Below are positions 27,434 to 36,393 of a stretch of DNA of 47,678 bases, piece by piece. Positions within the stretch are counted from its first letter, which is position 1, and each line of letters opens with the position of its first letter. This DNA comes from Lentisphaerota bacterium (GTDB lineage: Bacteria > Verrucomicrobiota > Lentisphaeria > Victivallales > UBA1829), in assembly GCA_015061565.1 (NCBI GenBank), contig SUWI01000012.1, forward strand, positions 1 to 47,678, given 5' to 3'. The position numbers were made by a program, and so were the translations under genes. The notes beneath the pieces are model-generated. The model was given only the letters and a program-made list of their open reading frames with translations. It was not told the origin of the DNA and did no database searches.

Positions 27434-28057
27434 TCAGAACAGCTGTCCCGGCAGTTTCAGTTTTTCCTTCGGCGGGAAAGCCCGGTCGAATTCCTCCGCC
27501 GCGGCCGGATCCACCAGATAGCCTTGCGGCGTGGCGTATTCACCCGTCACCCCTTCCAGATAACCCGGCCGGAGTTCCCGGCAGAGAAAGAAGGAATCAT
27601 CCGCGCCGGCGGGCAGCCCGTGATACCGCAGCCCGAATTCACGGGCGAAACGGAATCCGCTTTTGCCGTAGAAATTGATATTTCCCTCGAAACAGAGCGC
27701 TGGACAGCCAAGCGCAGCCGCCCGTTCCAGCGTATAGTCCAGCAGGAATTTGCCATACCCCTGTCCGCGGAATTCCGGCAGGATCCAGATCGGTCCCATC
27801 GTCATGATCGGCACCTCGCGGCCGTCGTCGGCATGGATCGCCGCCCGCACAAAAACATTCTGTCCGATCAGCTGTCCGCCGCGTTCCATGACAAAGTCCA
27901 GTTCCGGCACAAAAGCCGGATCGTTGCGCAGACAATGCAGCACGTAATGTTCCAGACATCCCGGCCGGTAAACGTTCCAGAACGCTTCCCGGCAGAGCGT
28001 TTCAGCCATTCGGTGGTCTTCGTTTTTTTCCAGCCGGATCGTGCAATCTTTCTTCAT
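27434..28057 (-). CDS. GNAT family N-acetyltransferase
   Basis: A 207-aa acetyltransferase with the acetyl-CoA pyrophosphate-binding motif ILPEFRGQGYGKFLLDYTLE (R/Q-x2-G-x-G/A) and a late GNINFYGKSGFRF typical of GNAT domains. Substrate unknown. A weak ribosome site (AGAG) precedes the ATG. The nearest convincing promoter is ~200 nt upstream (28262-28290), leaving an unusually long leader. It is followed on the same strand by the M20 amidohydrolase. Confidence 0.85.
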   Translation of the reverse strand: MKKDCTIRLEKNEDHRMAETLCREAFWNVYRPGCLEHYVLHCLRNDPAFVPELDFVMERGGQLIGQNVFVRAAIHADDGREVPIMTMGPIWILPEFRGQGYGKFLLDYTLERAAALGCPALCFEGNINFYGKSGFRFAREFGLRYHGLPAGADDSFFLCRELRPGYLEGVTGEYATPQGYLVDPAAAEEFDRAFPPKEKLKLPGQLF

Positions 28058-28463
28058 GATACAACTCTCTTAAACAATTATTCCGCAATCTGTTTCAAGT
28101 TTCCGACCAGTTCACCGGCGCATTTGCGCTGCCTGGAGCGGATCCGAAGCCGGAAAACGGCGCAATGTTGAAAAATAGGATTTTCTGGTCCATGATCCCT
28201 GTTCCAGCGGGTTATATTTTCAGGTATAAAAACAGCCTGATACCAGTTTCGATCCCATGAAAATATAAGTTGCGATCATATTTTTTGCAAGACGCCAATT
28301 CAAGGGAAAGGTCTTTTTTTCCGAAAAAATGATAAGCCGTATCCGCCGAGTCCGGATTCTGGTGAAAAAACTGCTGCAGGACAGGTAAGCCGCATCTGGC
28401 TGTTCACAACTTAGTCCAGCGGGACTGGACCTTTGCTTTCTTACCGGAAAAACCTGCAGCCGA
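28058..28463. other. Intergenic region between the CocE-like and GNAT genes
   Basis: This 406-nt gap holds the minus-strand promoter at 28262-28290, the ~200-nt leader of the GNAT-M20 operon, and a small 6-bp hairpin (28414-28430, GTCCAG/CTGGAC) near the end of the CocE-like gene that lacks a T run. A 32-codon minus-strand open frame (28095-28193) is present in the leader without strong support. Nothing else was recognised. Confidence 0.6.
28262..28290 (-). promoter_or_regulatory. Promoter of the GNAT-M20 operon
   Basis: Minus-strand TTGCAA (28285-28290), a 17-nt spacer and TATATT (28262-28267), identical in both boxes and spacing to the aldolase promoter. It lies ~200 nt before the GNAT start. 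Confidence 0.6.
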
Positions 28464-30185
28464 TCATGGTGCGGGATCCAGCACCGGCAGGATCAGTTCC
28501 GCCGGATGCGCCTCGTCGTGGAAAATGGTATGCACCGATTTCTCCAGCCGGGTGTCATGCAGCAGCCGGCCGCCGGTATTGGCGTTGCGGTCATACTGCG
28601 GGAAATGCTGTCCGCAGATCTCCAGCCGCATGGCATGTCCCGGCAGGAACGTGACGGCAATATGCGACAGGTCGATTTCGAACTCGTATAACTTGCCTTT
28701 TTCCAGGAATTCTTCCCGGTCCAGGCTGTTCCGGAACCGTGCCCGGATCATCCCCGTAGTCAGGAACATCGCGCGGCCATCCGGCAGGACATCCGTCAGG
28801 GTGGCGACGAAATCGGTGTCCGGAGTGGAAGCCGAGGCGGTAAAACGCAGGCGGACCGCGCCCGCCACGGCCAGCGGACACCGGAACACGGGCGAGGTGT
28901 AGATCAGGACATCGGACCGTTTCTGCTGCGGAGTCCGGTCATAACAGCCCAGCAAGGCATGTCCGCCGTTATTGCTCAGGACCGGATCATCCGGATTGGA
29001 CACATAAACGTCGGGCTGTTCCCGGCCGGGTTTCCGGGCAGTCAGACGGCCGTCGCCGGTCAGCGAATTGGCGTTGCCGCCGCTGTGCAGGAACCAGGCG
29101 GTTTCCCGCACCTTTTCCGGCGGCCAGCAATCAGCAGTGTGCCATTGATTTTCGCTCAGGGAATAATATCTGACTTTCGGCTCGGACGGCAGCGGATCCC
29201 GGTCCGGATCTTTCAGCAGTCCACCCAGATGTCTCATGGTCCGGTCTTCGACGCCGGTATCGGCATAGTTGCAATGCTCGCCGAACAAATCAGGGTTCAG
29301 CAGTCCGCCGTGTCCCCACGGGCCGACGGTCAGCCTCGTAAATTTGCGTGCGTTTGCGGTCTTCGCATGTGCCTGCATCAGGCGGAAACTTTCGACTGTC
29401 TCCGTTTTGAAAAGATCGAACCAGCCGCCGACGATATATGCCGGAACCCGGCAGGACTTGAAATCTCCGGCGACGATCCCGAGATGCCGGCCGGGCTGTT
29501 CCGCCTTGGACAGGAATTTCCGGAACGGCGCCAGGCGTCCGTAACCGGATTGCCGGTCAGCCTCGATCACCGGCAGATGACGGAAGATGCCTTTTTCCTC
29601 GAGATTCGGGATGTCGTTCCAGCCGAAGTGACAGCGGTAATGCATGGTGAGCATCCACGACAGGGAGAAGGACAGCCTGACTCCGCCGCCTGGGATCACG
29701 GAACCCGTGCAGCTGTAGAGCGGAGCCACCCGCGGCGCCGTTCCGACCAGTTCGGGAAAACCGGACCGTGCCGCGCACCACTGCAGCCAGCCGGGATAAC
29801 TGGCGCCGGCCATCACGCAGCGGCCGTCGAACCAATCCTGTTTCCTCAACCAGAGGAACAAGTCCTCGACATCCTTTTTTTCACTGTCGCGTTCCGCCGG
29901 GTCGAACACACCCTCGCTCCAGGCGGTGCCGCGGCACGACTGCATGATGGAAACCACGCCGTTTTTCAGCGCCCAGCCGTCGGGCGGCTCGATAATGTTC
30001 TTATGGCAGTACGGCGACCGCCGCAGGATCACGGGCGCCTTTGCCGGCATGTTCACCGGAAAATAAATCACCGTATGGAGTCTGACGCCGTCCCGGCAGG
30101 GCAGCATCATGCTCCGGATCGAACAGCTGATGTTGTCCGCCTCCTGCACCGTCGATACATTGTACTGATCTTTTCCCTTGCTCAT
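28464..30185 (-). CDS. CocE/NonD family hydrolase (X-Pro dipeptidyl-peptidase S15-like)
   Basis: A 573-aa protein of the S15/CocE type. It has an N-terminal alpha/beta hydrolase with RDGVRLHTVIYFP, the nucleophile motif GASYPG (S129) and a later WGHGG that may hold the catalytic His. A C-terminal jelly-roll domain starts near residue 340 (VRYYSLSENQWH, typical xPP_C domain). Family members cleave esters, amides or acyl groups, such as cocaine esterase and glutaryl-7-ACA acylase. ATG 30185 is chosen because GAGG lies 8 nt upstream; the longer frame begins with TTG. It has its own promoter (30241-30269) after the DUF4091-type gene. No signal peptide; substrate unknown. Confidence 0.88.
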   Translation of the reverse strand: MSKGKDQYNVSTVQEADNISCSIRSMMLPCRDGVRLHTVIYFPVNMPAKAPVILRRSPYCHKNIIEPPDGWALKNGVVSIMQSCRGTAWSEGVFDPAERDSEKKDVEDLFLWLRKQDWFDGRCVMAGASYPGWLQWCAARSGFPELVGTAPRVAPLYSCTGSVIPGGGVRLSFSLSWMLTMHYRCHFGWNDIPNLEEKGIFRHLPVIEADRQSGYGRLAPFRKFLSKAEQPGRHLGIVAGDFKSCRVPAYIVGGWFDLFKTETVESFRLMQAHAKTANARKFTRLTVGPWGHGGLLNPDLFGEHCNYADTGVEDRTMRHLGGLLKDPDRDPLPSEPKVRYYSLSENQWHTADCWPPEKVRETAWFLHSGGNANSLTGDGRLTARKPGREQPDVYVSNPDDPVLSNNGGHALLGCYDRTPQQKRSDVLIYTSPVFRCPLAVAGAVRLRFTASASTPDTDFVATLTDVLPDGRAMFLTTGMIRARFRNSLDREEFLEKGKLYEFEIDLSHIAVTFLPGHAMRLEICGQHFPQYDRNANTGGRLLHDTRLEKSVHTIFHDEAHPAELILPVLDPAP

Positions 30186-30240
30186 AATCAAAACCTCATT
30201 TCCATGAATCAAACCGCGTCCCTGCTCAGGACTCTCAGGT

Positions 30241-30269
30241 AATATACTTGACTAGGAGCCCTTTTTCCA
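30241..30269 (-). promoter_or_regulatory. Probable promoter of the CocE-like gene
   Basis: Minus-strand TGGAAA (30264-30269), a 17-nt spacer and TATATT (30241-30246), ~56 nt before the ATG. The -35 box is weaker than in the other promoters of the window. Confidence 0.5.
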
Positions 30270-30310
30270 CTGTTTTAGTGTTTTTTCACCCCTTTATTCC
30301 CGCAGGAGAT

Positions 30311-33082
30311 TCAGTTCAACGGACGTCCGGAAAGGCTTTCCAGCAACAGGCGCCGCCGGGTCCGCCAGGGACTTTGGTCCAGTTCCGGAACGGTATCCAG
30401 AATGGAGGGATCAGTCAGGGAATCCTGCAGTTTTTTCAGGACCTCCGGCGCCTTGCCGGATTTTTTGAGCATCGTCAGCATGCAGTAATCTTCCCACGCT
30501 TCCCGCGTCTGTTCCGAAATGACCGTGAAAACCGGTCCGTTCACGCCCGGATAAATCGACTGATAGTCCATGACCACACTGTCAAAATCATTCCATGGCT
30601 GCTGGCGCGGCTGGAACATGGAATAAAAACCCCATGCATTCTGATTGGCGAAAAACGCTTTCCAGGCCTGAATGCGGCCGGGACACGGATGAATATAAGT
30701 GCCGTTGAACCGCCTCGGCGCGTCCCACAACCGGCGGAGCGGAGCAGTTTGCAGTTTTCCCCAGCCGAAATACAGCGGAGCGATCGGATAGGAAATATCG
30801 ACATAGCGGTTGTACCAGGGAGAATATGCTTTCAGGATCTCTTCGGCGGAAGCAAATCCGCTGGACTGCCAGCAGCAAGGATTGCAGTAGATCTGGATTC
30901 TGGAATCAAATTTCTTGATCAGTTCGGCAATTTTCCCATACGCCCAGGCAGTTTCATTGACTCCAGGTTCATCAATGAGAGACATGAACCAGCAGGAATA
31001 ATCGAATCCGGCCGCCAGCAGCCGGTCCCGGTTTTCCTTGACCTGTTTCAGGATGTCCTGCTGCATTTCCGGCGTAAAAGTTTCCGGCGTAATCTGCCGT
31101 TTCTTAAGCTGGACAGAATATTTCCCGATGCCCCGGAAATAATAAATCATATTCGGCATTTTCGCCCTGATTTCTGCCAGTCCGGCCGGATTGTCCGCAG
31201 GATTGACCGGCATGACATTGATCCCGCAGTCGTAATAATACTGTGCCTCATTGACCGCGTAATCTCCCGTCACCGGCATTGCAGCCCGAAGGATAGTCGG
31301 CATGGAATGTCCGTTGTTCCACACTTCACGAGGACGTTCCAGGGTCAGATCGAGGATTTTCACCGTCACGGGAATCACCGTTTCCCCGAAATGCAGGTTT
31401 CCCTGATAAATTCCCGGAAGGGCGTTTTCAGAACGGACGCGCAGAATTACGCAGGCAGCTTCTCCCGGCTGAAGCTTCAAAACAGGAAACGCTTCAATTG
31501 CGGAAGCGTTGCGGATATACCGGTGCAGCGAGACCCGGCCGGGGAAATTGTTCTGCATGAAAACCGGACGCAGTTCAGGACCGTTCCGCATTTCCACGAC
31601 CCCGACGGTTCCAAGTTCGGTCGAGAGAGAGTCAGCATGTTTCCCATCGGAGGCGCGGAATCCGTCGAAGGAAATACGAACGTTCTGGACGCAATCGAGC
31701 GGATTGACCGCGAACCAGCAGAGATTTTCCACTTCGGTCCGGGTCATCACTTCCGAACGGCTGCGGTTCAGATCGGCACGGGGCAGCAGCGGCTGATTCC
31801 GGGAACTGCCGTTTTCCAGAGCGGTTTCCGCAACAGCCAGCTTTTTCCCGCGGAGTTCATCGCAATTTCGCCAGTTTTCCAATTGTCCTCGGGTAAAGGA
31901 AGTGCGGTCGATTCCCTGCCAGGAAGAACCGGCAGCTGTCCGGACGGCCATTTTCGCTTCCAGCAGCGAGAATTGGGCCGGGGCATGATACGATTGGACC
32001 GAAGGGAATGTATACCGGCGTCCTTTATGTTGATGGAAATCAGCTATCAGTGAGAAGGACCACAGGTAATGGTCAAACCGGCCATCCTCGGTCATGGCTT
32101 TCAGCGGGATCTGAACGATAGACACTTTGGAATTTCCGGAGGCGGCGTTTTCCGCCCGGGCGATGAAGGACATCCCGCCTTTGGCCGGATCGATCACCCG
32201 CGAAGCATCGGTTCTGATTTTGCCGTCCGGCGTGAGATTGAACTGGTAATACTGGCCCGCAGCCAGGTCGTTCCGGTTGACCAGAATGGCCAGGGAACGG
32301 AATTTCCGGCCATCATGTTCGTGGGGAAAAATGACGGAAAGGCCGTCCTGATTGAACGCCAGATATGCAAACATTCCCTCTTCAGGGGTCAGCTTGCGGA
32401 ACTGAAAGAGATTCACTTTCTTATAGGACCCCAGTGACTGGGGTGTGTAATTTGCACCTGTAACCCGGCCGGAAACCGTCGGCAGAACAGTTTTTCTTTC
32501 ACCCCGGCTGAGCATCTCCTGCAGGATCCCGCTCGCGCGTGGCGCGGCAGCTTCGGGACAGTCTCCCCAAACCTGCAGTTCCGTGATCCGCAGGCGTTTT
32601 TTCCCGGTGTTGGACAGTCCGAGGAACCGGACATCCTTCAGATCTGTTTTCAGGCGGTGATACTTTTTCTCCTGCGGAAGATCGTAGGGTTGGCCGTCCG
32701 TCCAGCTCTTTCCGTCCGGACTCGTGAACACCGTGATACAACCCGGCCCGTCTGCGAAATCCGCTGCCAGATGAATTTCCCGAAGAGATGCCCCGGAAGG
32801 AAATTCCAAAATGATACCCGGGATTTTTTTCTTCACGGGCGGCAGCGTCGGTCCGAAATTATACAGACTGTCCCTGAGAACTTCCTTGTTCTTCAGATTC
32901 CCTGCGGCCAGGATTTTCATGCCGGAACGTTTCTGAAAATTCCCGAACATGCCCTGATTGTCACTGATCAGCCAACCGGGCAGACGGTTCTGTGAAACTT
33001 TGCTCCCGTCGGGGAATTGCCACTCCTGTGTAAAAGCGGCAAAAGCGGCCAGCAGAATAAACGCAAACTGTATTTTCAGCAT
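30311..33082 (-). CDS. Secreted DUF4091-type glycoside hydrolase-like protein
   Basis: A 923-aa exported protein with a signal peptide (FAFILLAAFAAFT, cleavage near residue 18). A discoidin/F5-8C-like segment follows (GKSWTDGQPYDL to RLRITELQVWGD, ~110-175), then a carbohydrate-binding family 9-like region (~210-390). The C-terminal half (~560-923) looks like a DUF4091 TIM-barrel-type glycosidase; the acidic SLIDEPG (D704, E705) is at the position usually regarded as the likely active site. It follows a pseudopilin gene by 17 nt and the Gfo/Idh/MocA gene, forming the second regulator/pseudopilin/secreted-protein module. Substrate unknown, presumably a polysaccharide or glycoprotein glycan. 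Confidence 0.78.
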   Translation of the reverse strand: MLKIQFAFILLAAFAAFTQEWQFPDGSKVSQNRLPGWLISDNQGMFGNFQKRSGMKILAAGNLKNKEVLRDSLYNFGPTLPPVKKKIPGIILEFPSGASLREIHLAADFADGPGCITVFTSPDGKSWTDGQPYDLPQEKKYHRLKTDLKDVRFLGLSNTGKKRLRITELQVWGDCPEAAAPRASGILQEMLSRGERKTVLPTVSGRVTGANYTPQSLGSYKKVNLFQFRKLTPEEGMFAYLAFNQDGLSVIFPHEHDGRKFRSLAILVNRNDLAAGQYYQFNLTPDGKIRTDASRVIDPAKGGMSFIARAENAASGNSKVSIVQIPLKAMTEDGRFDHYLWSFSLIADFHQHKGRRYTFPSVQSYHAPAQFSLLEAKMAVRTAAGSSWQGIDRTSFTRGQLENWRNCDELRGKKLAVAETALENGSSRNQPLLPRADLNRSRSEVMTRTEVENLCWFAVNPLDCVQNVRISFDGFRASDGKHADSLSTELGTVGVVEMRNGPELRPVFMQNNFPGRVSLHRYIRNASAIEAFPVLKLQPGEAACVILRVRSENALPGIYQGNLHFGETVIPVTVKILDLTLERPREVWNNGHSMPTILRAAMPVTGDYAVNEAQYYYDCGINVMPVNPADNPAGLAEIRAKMPNMIYYFRGIGKYSVQLKKRQITPETFTPEMQQDILKQVKENRDRLLAAGFDYSCWFMSLIDEPGVNETAWAYGKIAELIKKFDSRIQIYCNPCCWQSSGFASAEEILKAYSPWYNRYVDISYPIAPLYFGWGKLQTAPLRRLWDAPRRFNGTYIHPCPGRIQAWKAFFANQNAWGFYSMFQPRQQPWNDFDSVVMDYQSIYPGVNGPVFTVISEQTREAWEDYCMLTMLKKSGKAPEVLKKLQDSLTDPSILDTVPELDQSPWRTRRRLLLESLSGRPLN

Positions 33083-33099
33083 GGCATGGACTCCCTCTT

Positions 33100-33897
33100 T
33101 TACCAGGACACTATATCATAGTAAGTTGTAGCCGCGTACTGGAATCCTTTCTGGAAACCGTTGCCGAACATCACATGACCATCCGCAAAAACCAGATTGT
33201 TTCCCGGCGCATGGGGTATTTTTTTCACCGGAGAAGTCAGCATATCGCCCACCTGATTGTTCCGGTCGGCTGCCAGCAGCTGGCTGGCAGGACTGCGTAA
33301 GGTTACCGTATGCCCGTTGTTCCCCACACTTGTATTGGCCATGCCCAGATTCGGCAGCGGGCGGACATAATGTCCGGATGGAATGATGGTCAGGGTTTTC
33401 AGATGCCAGCCATACCACGTATTGGTGGATGAATCACCCCGGTTGCCGGTTCCGAAAAAGATATTGTAGCTCGAATAGATGAAGGAGCCTGCATTGCTGA
33501 AATAACCCGGAAAATTATTTTTGATATTGGGATCTTCATCCGCAGGACAGATCACAGATTTATAGAACCGGTCGCCTTTGACTGCGGGACCATACGAAAG
33601 ATAATCCGCGAGACAGTTGCTCCATTTCCAGCAGGATCCCCAGTCCGATCCCACGGGACCCCACCCTTTGAAATTATCGCCGTAAATCAGAAACGAGGTC
33701 CCGATCTGTTTGAGCGTTCCCTGGCAGGATGCACGCTTGGCCAGTACACGCGCCTTGTTCAGCGCCGGCAGCAGCATCCCCGCCAGGATCGCAATGATAG
33801 CTATGACCACGAGAAGCTCTATCAGGGTAAAACGGCCAGACATTTTGCGCTTCCGGTTGAAAACTGGAAGGTCCATCGGTTTTTTTCTTTTCATCAT
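33100..33897 (-). CDS. Prepilin-type N-terminal cleavage/methylation protein, H-X9-DG pseudopilin
   Basis: A 265-aa pseudopilin. A basic 22-residue leader precedes [21 protein letters not shown], with Glu at +5 and Arg22, not Gly, immediately before the cleavage point. The distal part holds the H-X9-DG motif ([13 protein letters not shown]). The N-terminal helix would embed in the inner membrane after processing by a PilD-type peptidase; the globular part would face the periplasm. GGAAAGGGAAG precedes the start. It lies 30 nt after the oxidoreductase gene and 17 nt before the DUF4091-type gene, so expression is shared with both. Confidence 0.9.
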   Translation of the reverse strand: MMKRKKPMDLPVFNRKRKMSGRFTLIELLVVIAIIAILAGMLLPALNKARVLAKRASCQGTLKQIGTSFLIYGDNFKGWGPVGSDWGSCWKWSNCLADYLSYGPAVKGDRFYKSVICPADEDPNIKNNFPGYFSNAGSFIYSSYNIFFGTGNRGDSSTNTWYGWHLKTLTIIPSGHYVRPLPNLGMANTSVGNNGHTVTLRSPASQLLAADRNNQVGDMLTSPVKKIPHAPGNNLVFADGHVMFGNGFQKGFQYAATTYYDIVSW

Positions 33898-33927
33898 AGT
33901 TCTTCCCTTTCCGTATTTTTTTTGTGA

Positions 33928-35451
33928 TCATTCCAGATTGTTCTGCCAGTCTTCCAATTCGCGGATGGTCTGTTCGTAATTCAGGATTTTCGGCAGATCC
34001 TGTTCGGACAGCACCCTGGCGATGGTATGCCCCGGCTTCGAATCCGGATAGCGCTGCCGGATCTTCTGCGCCAGCTCGATATTCGCCGCCAATTCGGGAA
34101 GTTCGCGGATCAGTTTCCCGACCGCGTTGCGGACCTGCAGTTTGCTCTCCGCATCCCGCAGATCGGCATAGATCCGGATGCCGTCCATCACGTTGTTGAA
34201 CAGGATCAGACCGCCGTTGCCGTGCGGATAAAGTTCCGTCATCATGCGGTTGAATTGTCCGGCCAGCTCGGTTTCGTGTCCGGCAGGGAAAATGTCAGAC
34301 GTGTTGAAAACCGGCAGATCACCGTGGTCGTTCCGGCAGAGTTCGCGGTCTTCGGCTTTGCGCATGTCGGGGATCTTAACGAGTTCACCGTTGCGTTTTT
34401 CGCTGCGGACCGCCATCAGTCCGGCCATGGTGACATCGCATGCGGCATAAATATTCCAAGGTGCAGGTTCGCCGGTCAGGATTTCACGGGCGAAGAAATA
34501 AAGTTCCCAGAAATCGCCTCCGCCGTGTCCGGTTTCCTTTGCAAGTTCGCCGAGTTCGTTCCATTTGGCATCGACAAGAAGGTACATGCCGCCCCCTGCC
34601 CCGCCGACCCGGATCCGCAGATCATGGATCTTTTCCGCACTCGCCCGAGTCCCCCAGATCCGCAGCGAAGCATGATAATCGCCGGTGGTCGATCCCATCA
34701 GGTTGCGCAGCAGACCGCCATTGCTCATTTTGATCATCGACGGGGCGGCTGTCGGATGCCGTGCACCTTCGACGTATCCGGCCAGAGTCACTTCGTCACG
34801 AACCGCGGAAACGGCTTCCGGACGCAGTCCGGTAATATACATTGCCGGGCCGAGAGAATGGGTGCAGTAATAGTGGTAATTCAGGATCGAACGCCAGCGG
34901 TGGACCGCGTAACCAGGCTCGATCGGAAGCACTTTCGGATAGGTGTTGTAACCGTAGGACAGGGCCCGGTATTCGTGCAGATATTCGAATTCACCATACT
35001 GGAATTCACCGAAAAATCCTTCGCTCCACAGTTTCTGCAGATACATGTTCTCTTTGGTGAACGGATAATTTTCCAGCAGGTTGTAGACCTTGCCGCTTTT
35101 TTCCACCGCTTCGACCAGACGGACCGCATCGGCGGGGGTCTGGAAGGCGGTGACTTCGCACATCACATGACGGCCCGATTCCAACACCCGGATCACATGG
35201 TCGGCATGGTCCGGCAGATAAGTCGCCACCAGCACGGCATCCATGTCGCAGGACAGGAATTCCTTTTCATCGGGGGTGCAGAACGCCTGCGGCGCGATTT
35301 TCTGGAAACGTTCGCGGATCTCCGGATGGATGTCGCAGCCAGCGACGACATCGATATTCAGAAAAGCGGCGGATTTGACGAAATTCGCGCCCCGTCCCAG
35401 TCCCCAGATCCCCAGTTTGATGCGCTTGTCCGTGTCGAAAATCTTTTTCAT
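33928..35451 (-). CDS. Gfo/Idh/MocA family oxidoreductase
   Basis: A 507-aa NAD(P)-dependent sugar oxidoreductase-like protein. The Rossmann domain starts with KLGIWGLGRGANF, and the second half has the alpha/beta dehydrogenase-type domain. The usual EKP-type motif region reads CEVTAFQ, so the conserved Lys is absent, which may mean altered chemistry (GH109-like or non-dehydrogenase). A ~130-residue C-terminal extension is longer than in typical 330-400-aa members. ATG 35451 has AAGGA 8 nt upstream; a promoter is at 35486-35514. It diverges from an AraC regulator and precedes the pseudopilin and DUF4091-type genes, indicating a sugar-responsive operon. Cytoplasmic. Confidence 0.85.
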   Translation of the reverse strand: MKKIFDTDKRIKLGIWGLGRGANFVKSAAFLNIDVVAGCDIHPEIRERFQKIAPQAFCTPDEKEFLSCDMDAVLVATYLPDHADHVIRVLESGRHVMCEVTAFQTPADAVRLVEAVEKSGKVYNLLENYPFTKENMYLQKLWSEGFFGEFQYGEFEYLHEYRALSYGYNTYPKVLPIEPGYAVHRWRSILNYHYYCTHSLGPAMYITGLRPEAVSAVRDEVTLAGYVEGARHPTAAPSMIKMSNGGLLRNLMGSTTGDYHASLRIWGTRASAEKIHDLRIRVGGAGGGMYLLVDAKWNELGELAKETGHGGGDFWELYFFAREILTGEPAPWNIYAACDVTMAGLMAVRSEKRNGELVKIPDMRKAEDRELCRNDHGDLPVFNTSDIFPAGHETELAGQFNRMMTELYPHGNGGLILFNNVMDGIRIYADLRDAESKLQVRNAVGKLIRELPELAANIELAQKIRQRYPDSKPGHTIARVLSEQDLPKILNYEQTIRELEDWQNNLE

Positions 35452-35470
35452 GATACAGTTCCTTTCCTTG

Positions 35471-35527
35471 CCGGTTTTTTTCAATACTATACCGACATAA
35501 TTACAGATTTGCAATTTCAAAAACCGG
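35471..35527. repeat. Spaced inverted repeat enclosing the Gfo/Idh/MocA promoter
   Basis: CCGGTTTTT (35471-35479) and AAAAACCGG (35519-35527) are perfect 9-bp inverted arms 48 bp apart, on either side of the -35/-10 elements of the minus-strand promoter. They could be paired binding sites for the divergent AraC regulator, or chance. Confidence 0.45.
35486..35514 (-). promoter_or_regulatory. Promoter of the Gfo/Idh/MocA-pseudopilin-DUF4091 operon
   Basis: Minus-strand TTGCAA (35509-35514), a 17-nt spacer and TATAGT (35486-35491), 35 nt before the ATG at 35451. Confidence 0.7.
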
Positions 35528-35534
35528 TGATATA

Positions 35535-35563
35535 TTTACATAAAACGGATAAATGATTATAAA
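35535..35563 (+). promoter_or_regulatory. Promoter of the AraC regulator gene
   Basis: Plus-strand TTTACA (35535-35540), a 17-nt spacer and TATAAA (35558-35563). The predicted start point near 35570 is only ~6 nt before the ATG, which fits the absence of a ribosome binding site. Confidence 0.6.
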
Positions 35564-35575
35564 AAACAGACTTTT

Positions 35576-36388
35576 ATGGATATTGAATTGATTTACGCCC
35601 GGCGCTTCACTTACGAGCAATGTGCCAGGCAGATCACCCATGCGTGTTTCCTTTCGCTGGTGGTGTCAGGACAGATTTACAGCCATGTGTATGCTCCGAA
35701 CGGAAAGAAATATCTGGACAGCGGCAACCGGTCGCTCCGGCTGATCCCGCCTGGGTTCAAGATCGACTTTTCCTACGGCGCCGGCCGGGAAAACATCGTG
35801 GCGGTCTGCAACATTCCCGGACTGCATTACGACGAAGCCGCCGACCGTCTGCTCCTGAACAGTCACGGCACGGAAATCCCTTTGGAACGGAGCCTCTCGC
35901 TGACCTGGGAACAGACGGTCCATTTCCGCCATATTTTCGAGCGGATCATCGATCTGAACCAGTCGCAGCTGCCGTCGAATGTTTTTGCGGCGGAGTGTCT
36001 GGCCGGTTCAGTGCTGTCCGAACTGGCGGTCAATAACATCGGCACACAATCGGATATCCGCACGGTTCCGGATCTGGCGGACCGGCTCAAACAACTGCTG
36101 GATGAGGATCGCGGGATGCGTCTGACGCTGGGCGAACATTGCCGGAACCTCGGCTATTGTCCGGAATACGCCCGGCGGTGTTTCCGGCGCAAATTTTCCA
36201 TCGATCCGAAGGAATACCGGCAGCGCCGCCGTCTGGAATACATTTACCAGCTGATGAACCTGCATTGCTACACGGCCAAGGAGATCGCCGACCTGGCCGG
36301 GATGAAGACCGTGAACCATCTTCACAGTTTCATCCGGCAGCGCTGCGGCATGACCCCGCGTGAACTGGCAGGAAAATTCCCCGGCTGA
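35576..36388 (+). CDS. AraC-family transcriptional regulator
   Basis: A 270-aa regulator. An N-terminal cupin-like sensing domain (to ~150) is followed by a linker and a C-terminal double helix-turn-helix AraC domain (~170-265), with LGYCPEYARRCFRRKFSIDPKEY and AKEIADLAGMKTVNHLHSFIRQRCGMTPRE. The second signature matches the AraC consensus except that the usual GF-x-D is replaced by GMKTV. It diverges from the Gfo/Idh/MocA operon, its most likely target. No Shine-Dalgarno site is visible before the ATG, and the predicted transcription start is almost at the start codon. It ends 5 nt from the convergent exported protein gene. Confidence 0.9.
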   Translation: MDIELIYARRFTYEQCARQITHACFLSLVVSGQIYSHVYAPNGKKYLDSGNRSLRLIPPGFKIDFSYGAGRENIVAVCNIPGLHYDEAADRLLLNSHGTEIPLERSLSLTWEQTVHFRHIFERIIDLNQSQLPSNVFAAECLAGSVLSELAVNNIGTQSDIRTVPDLADRLKQLLDEDRGMRLTLGEHCRNLGYCPEYARRCFRRKFSIDPKEYRQRRRLEYIYQLMNLHCYTAKEIADLAGMKTVNHLHSFIRQRCGMTPRELAGKFPG

Positions 36389-36393
36389 CCCGC

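Noticed and set aside
28414-28430. GTCCAG/CTGGAC hairpin as a terminator for the CocE-like gene
   Set aside because: Only 6 bp and not followed by a T run on the minus strand.
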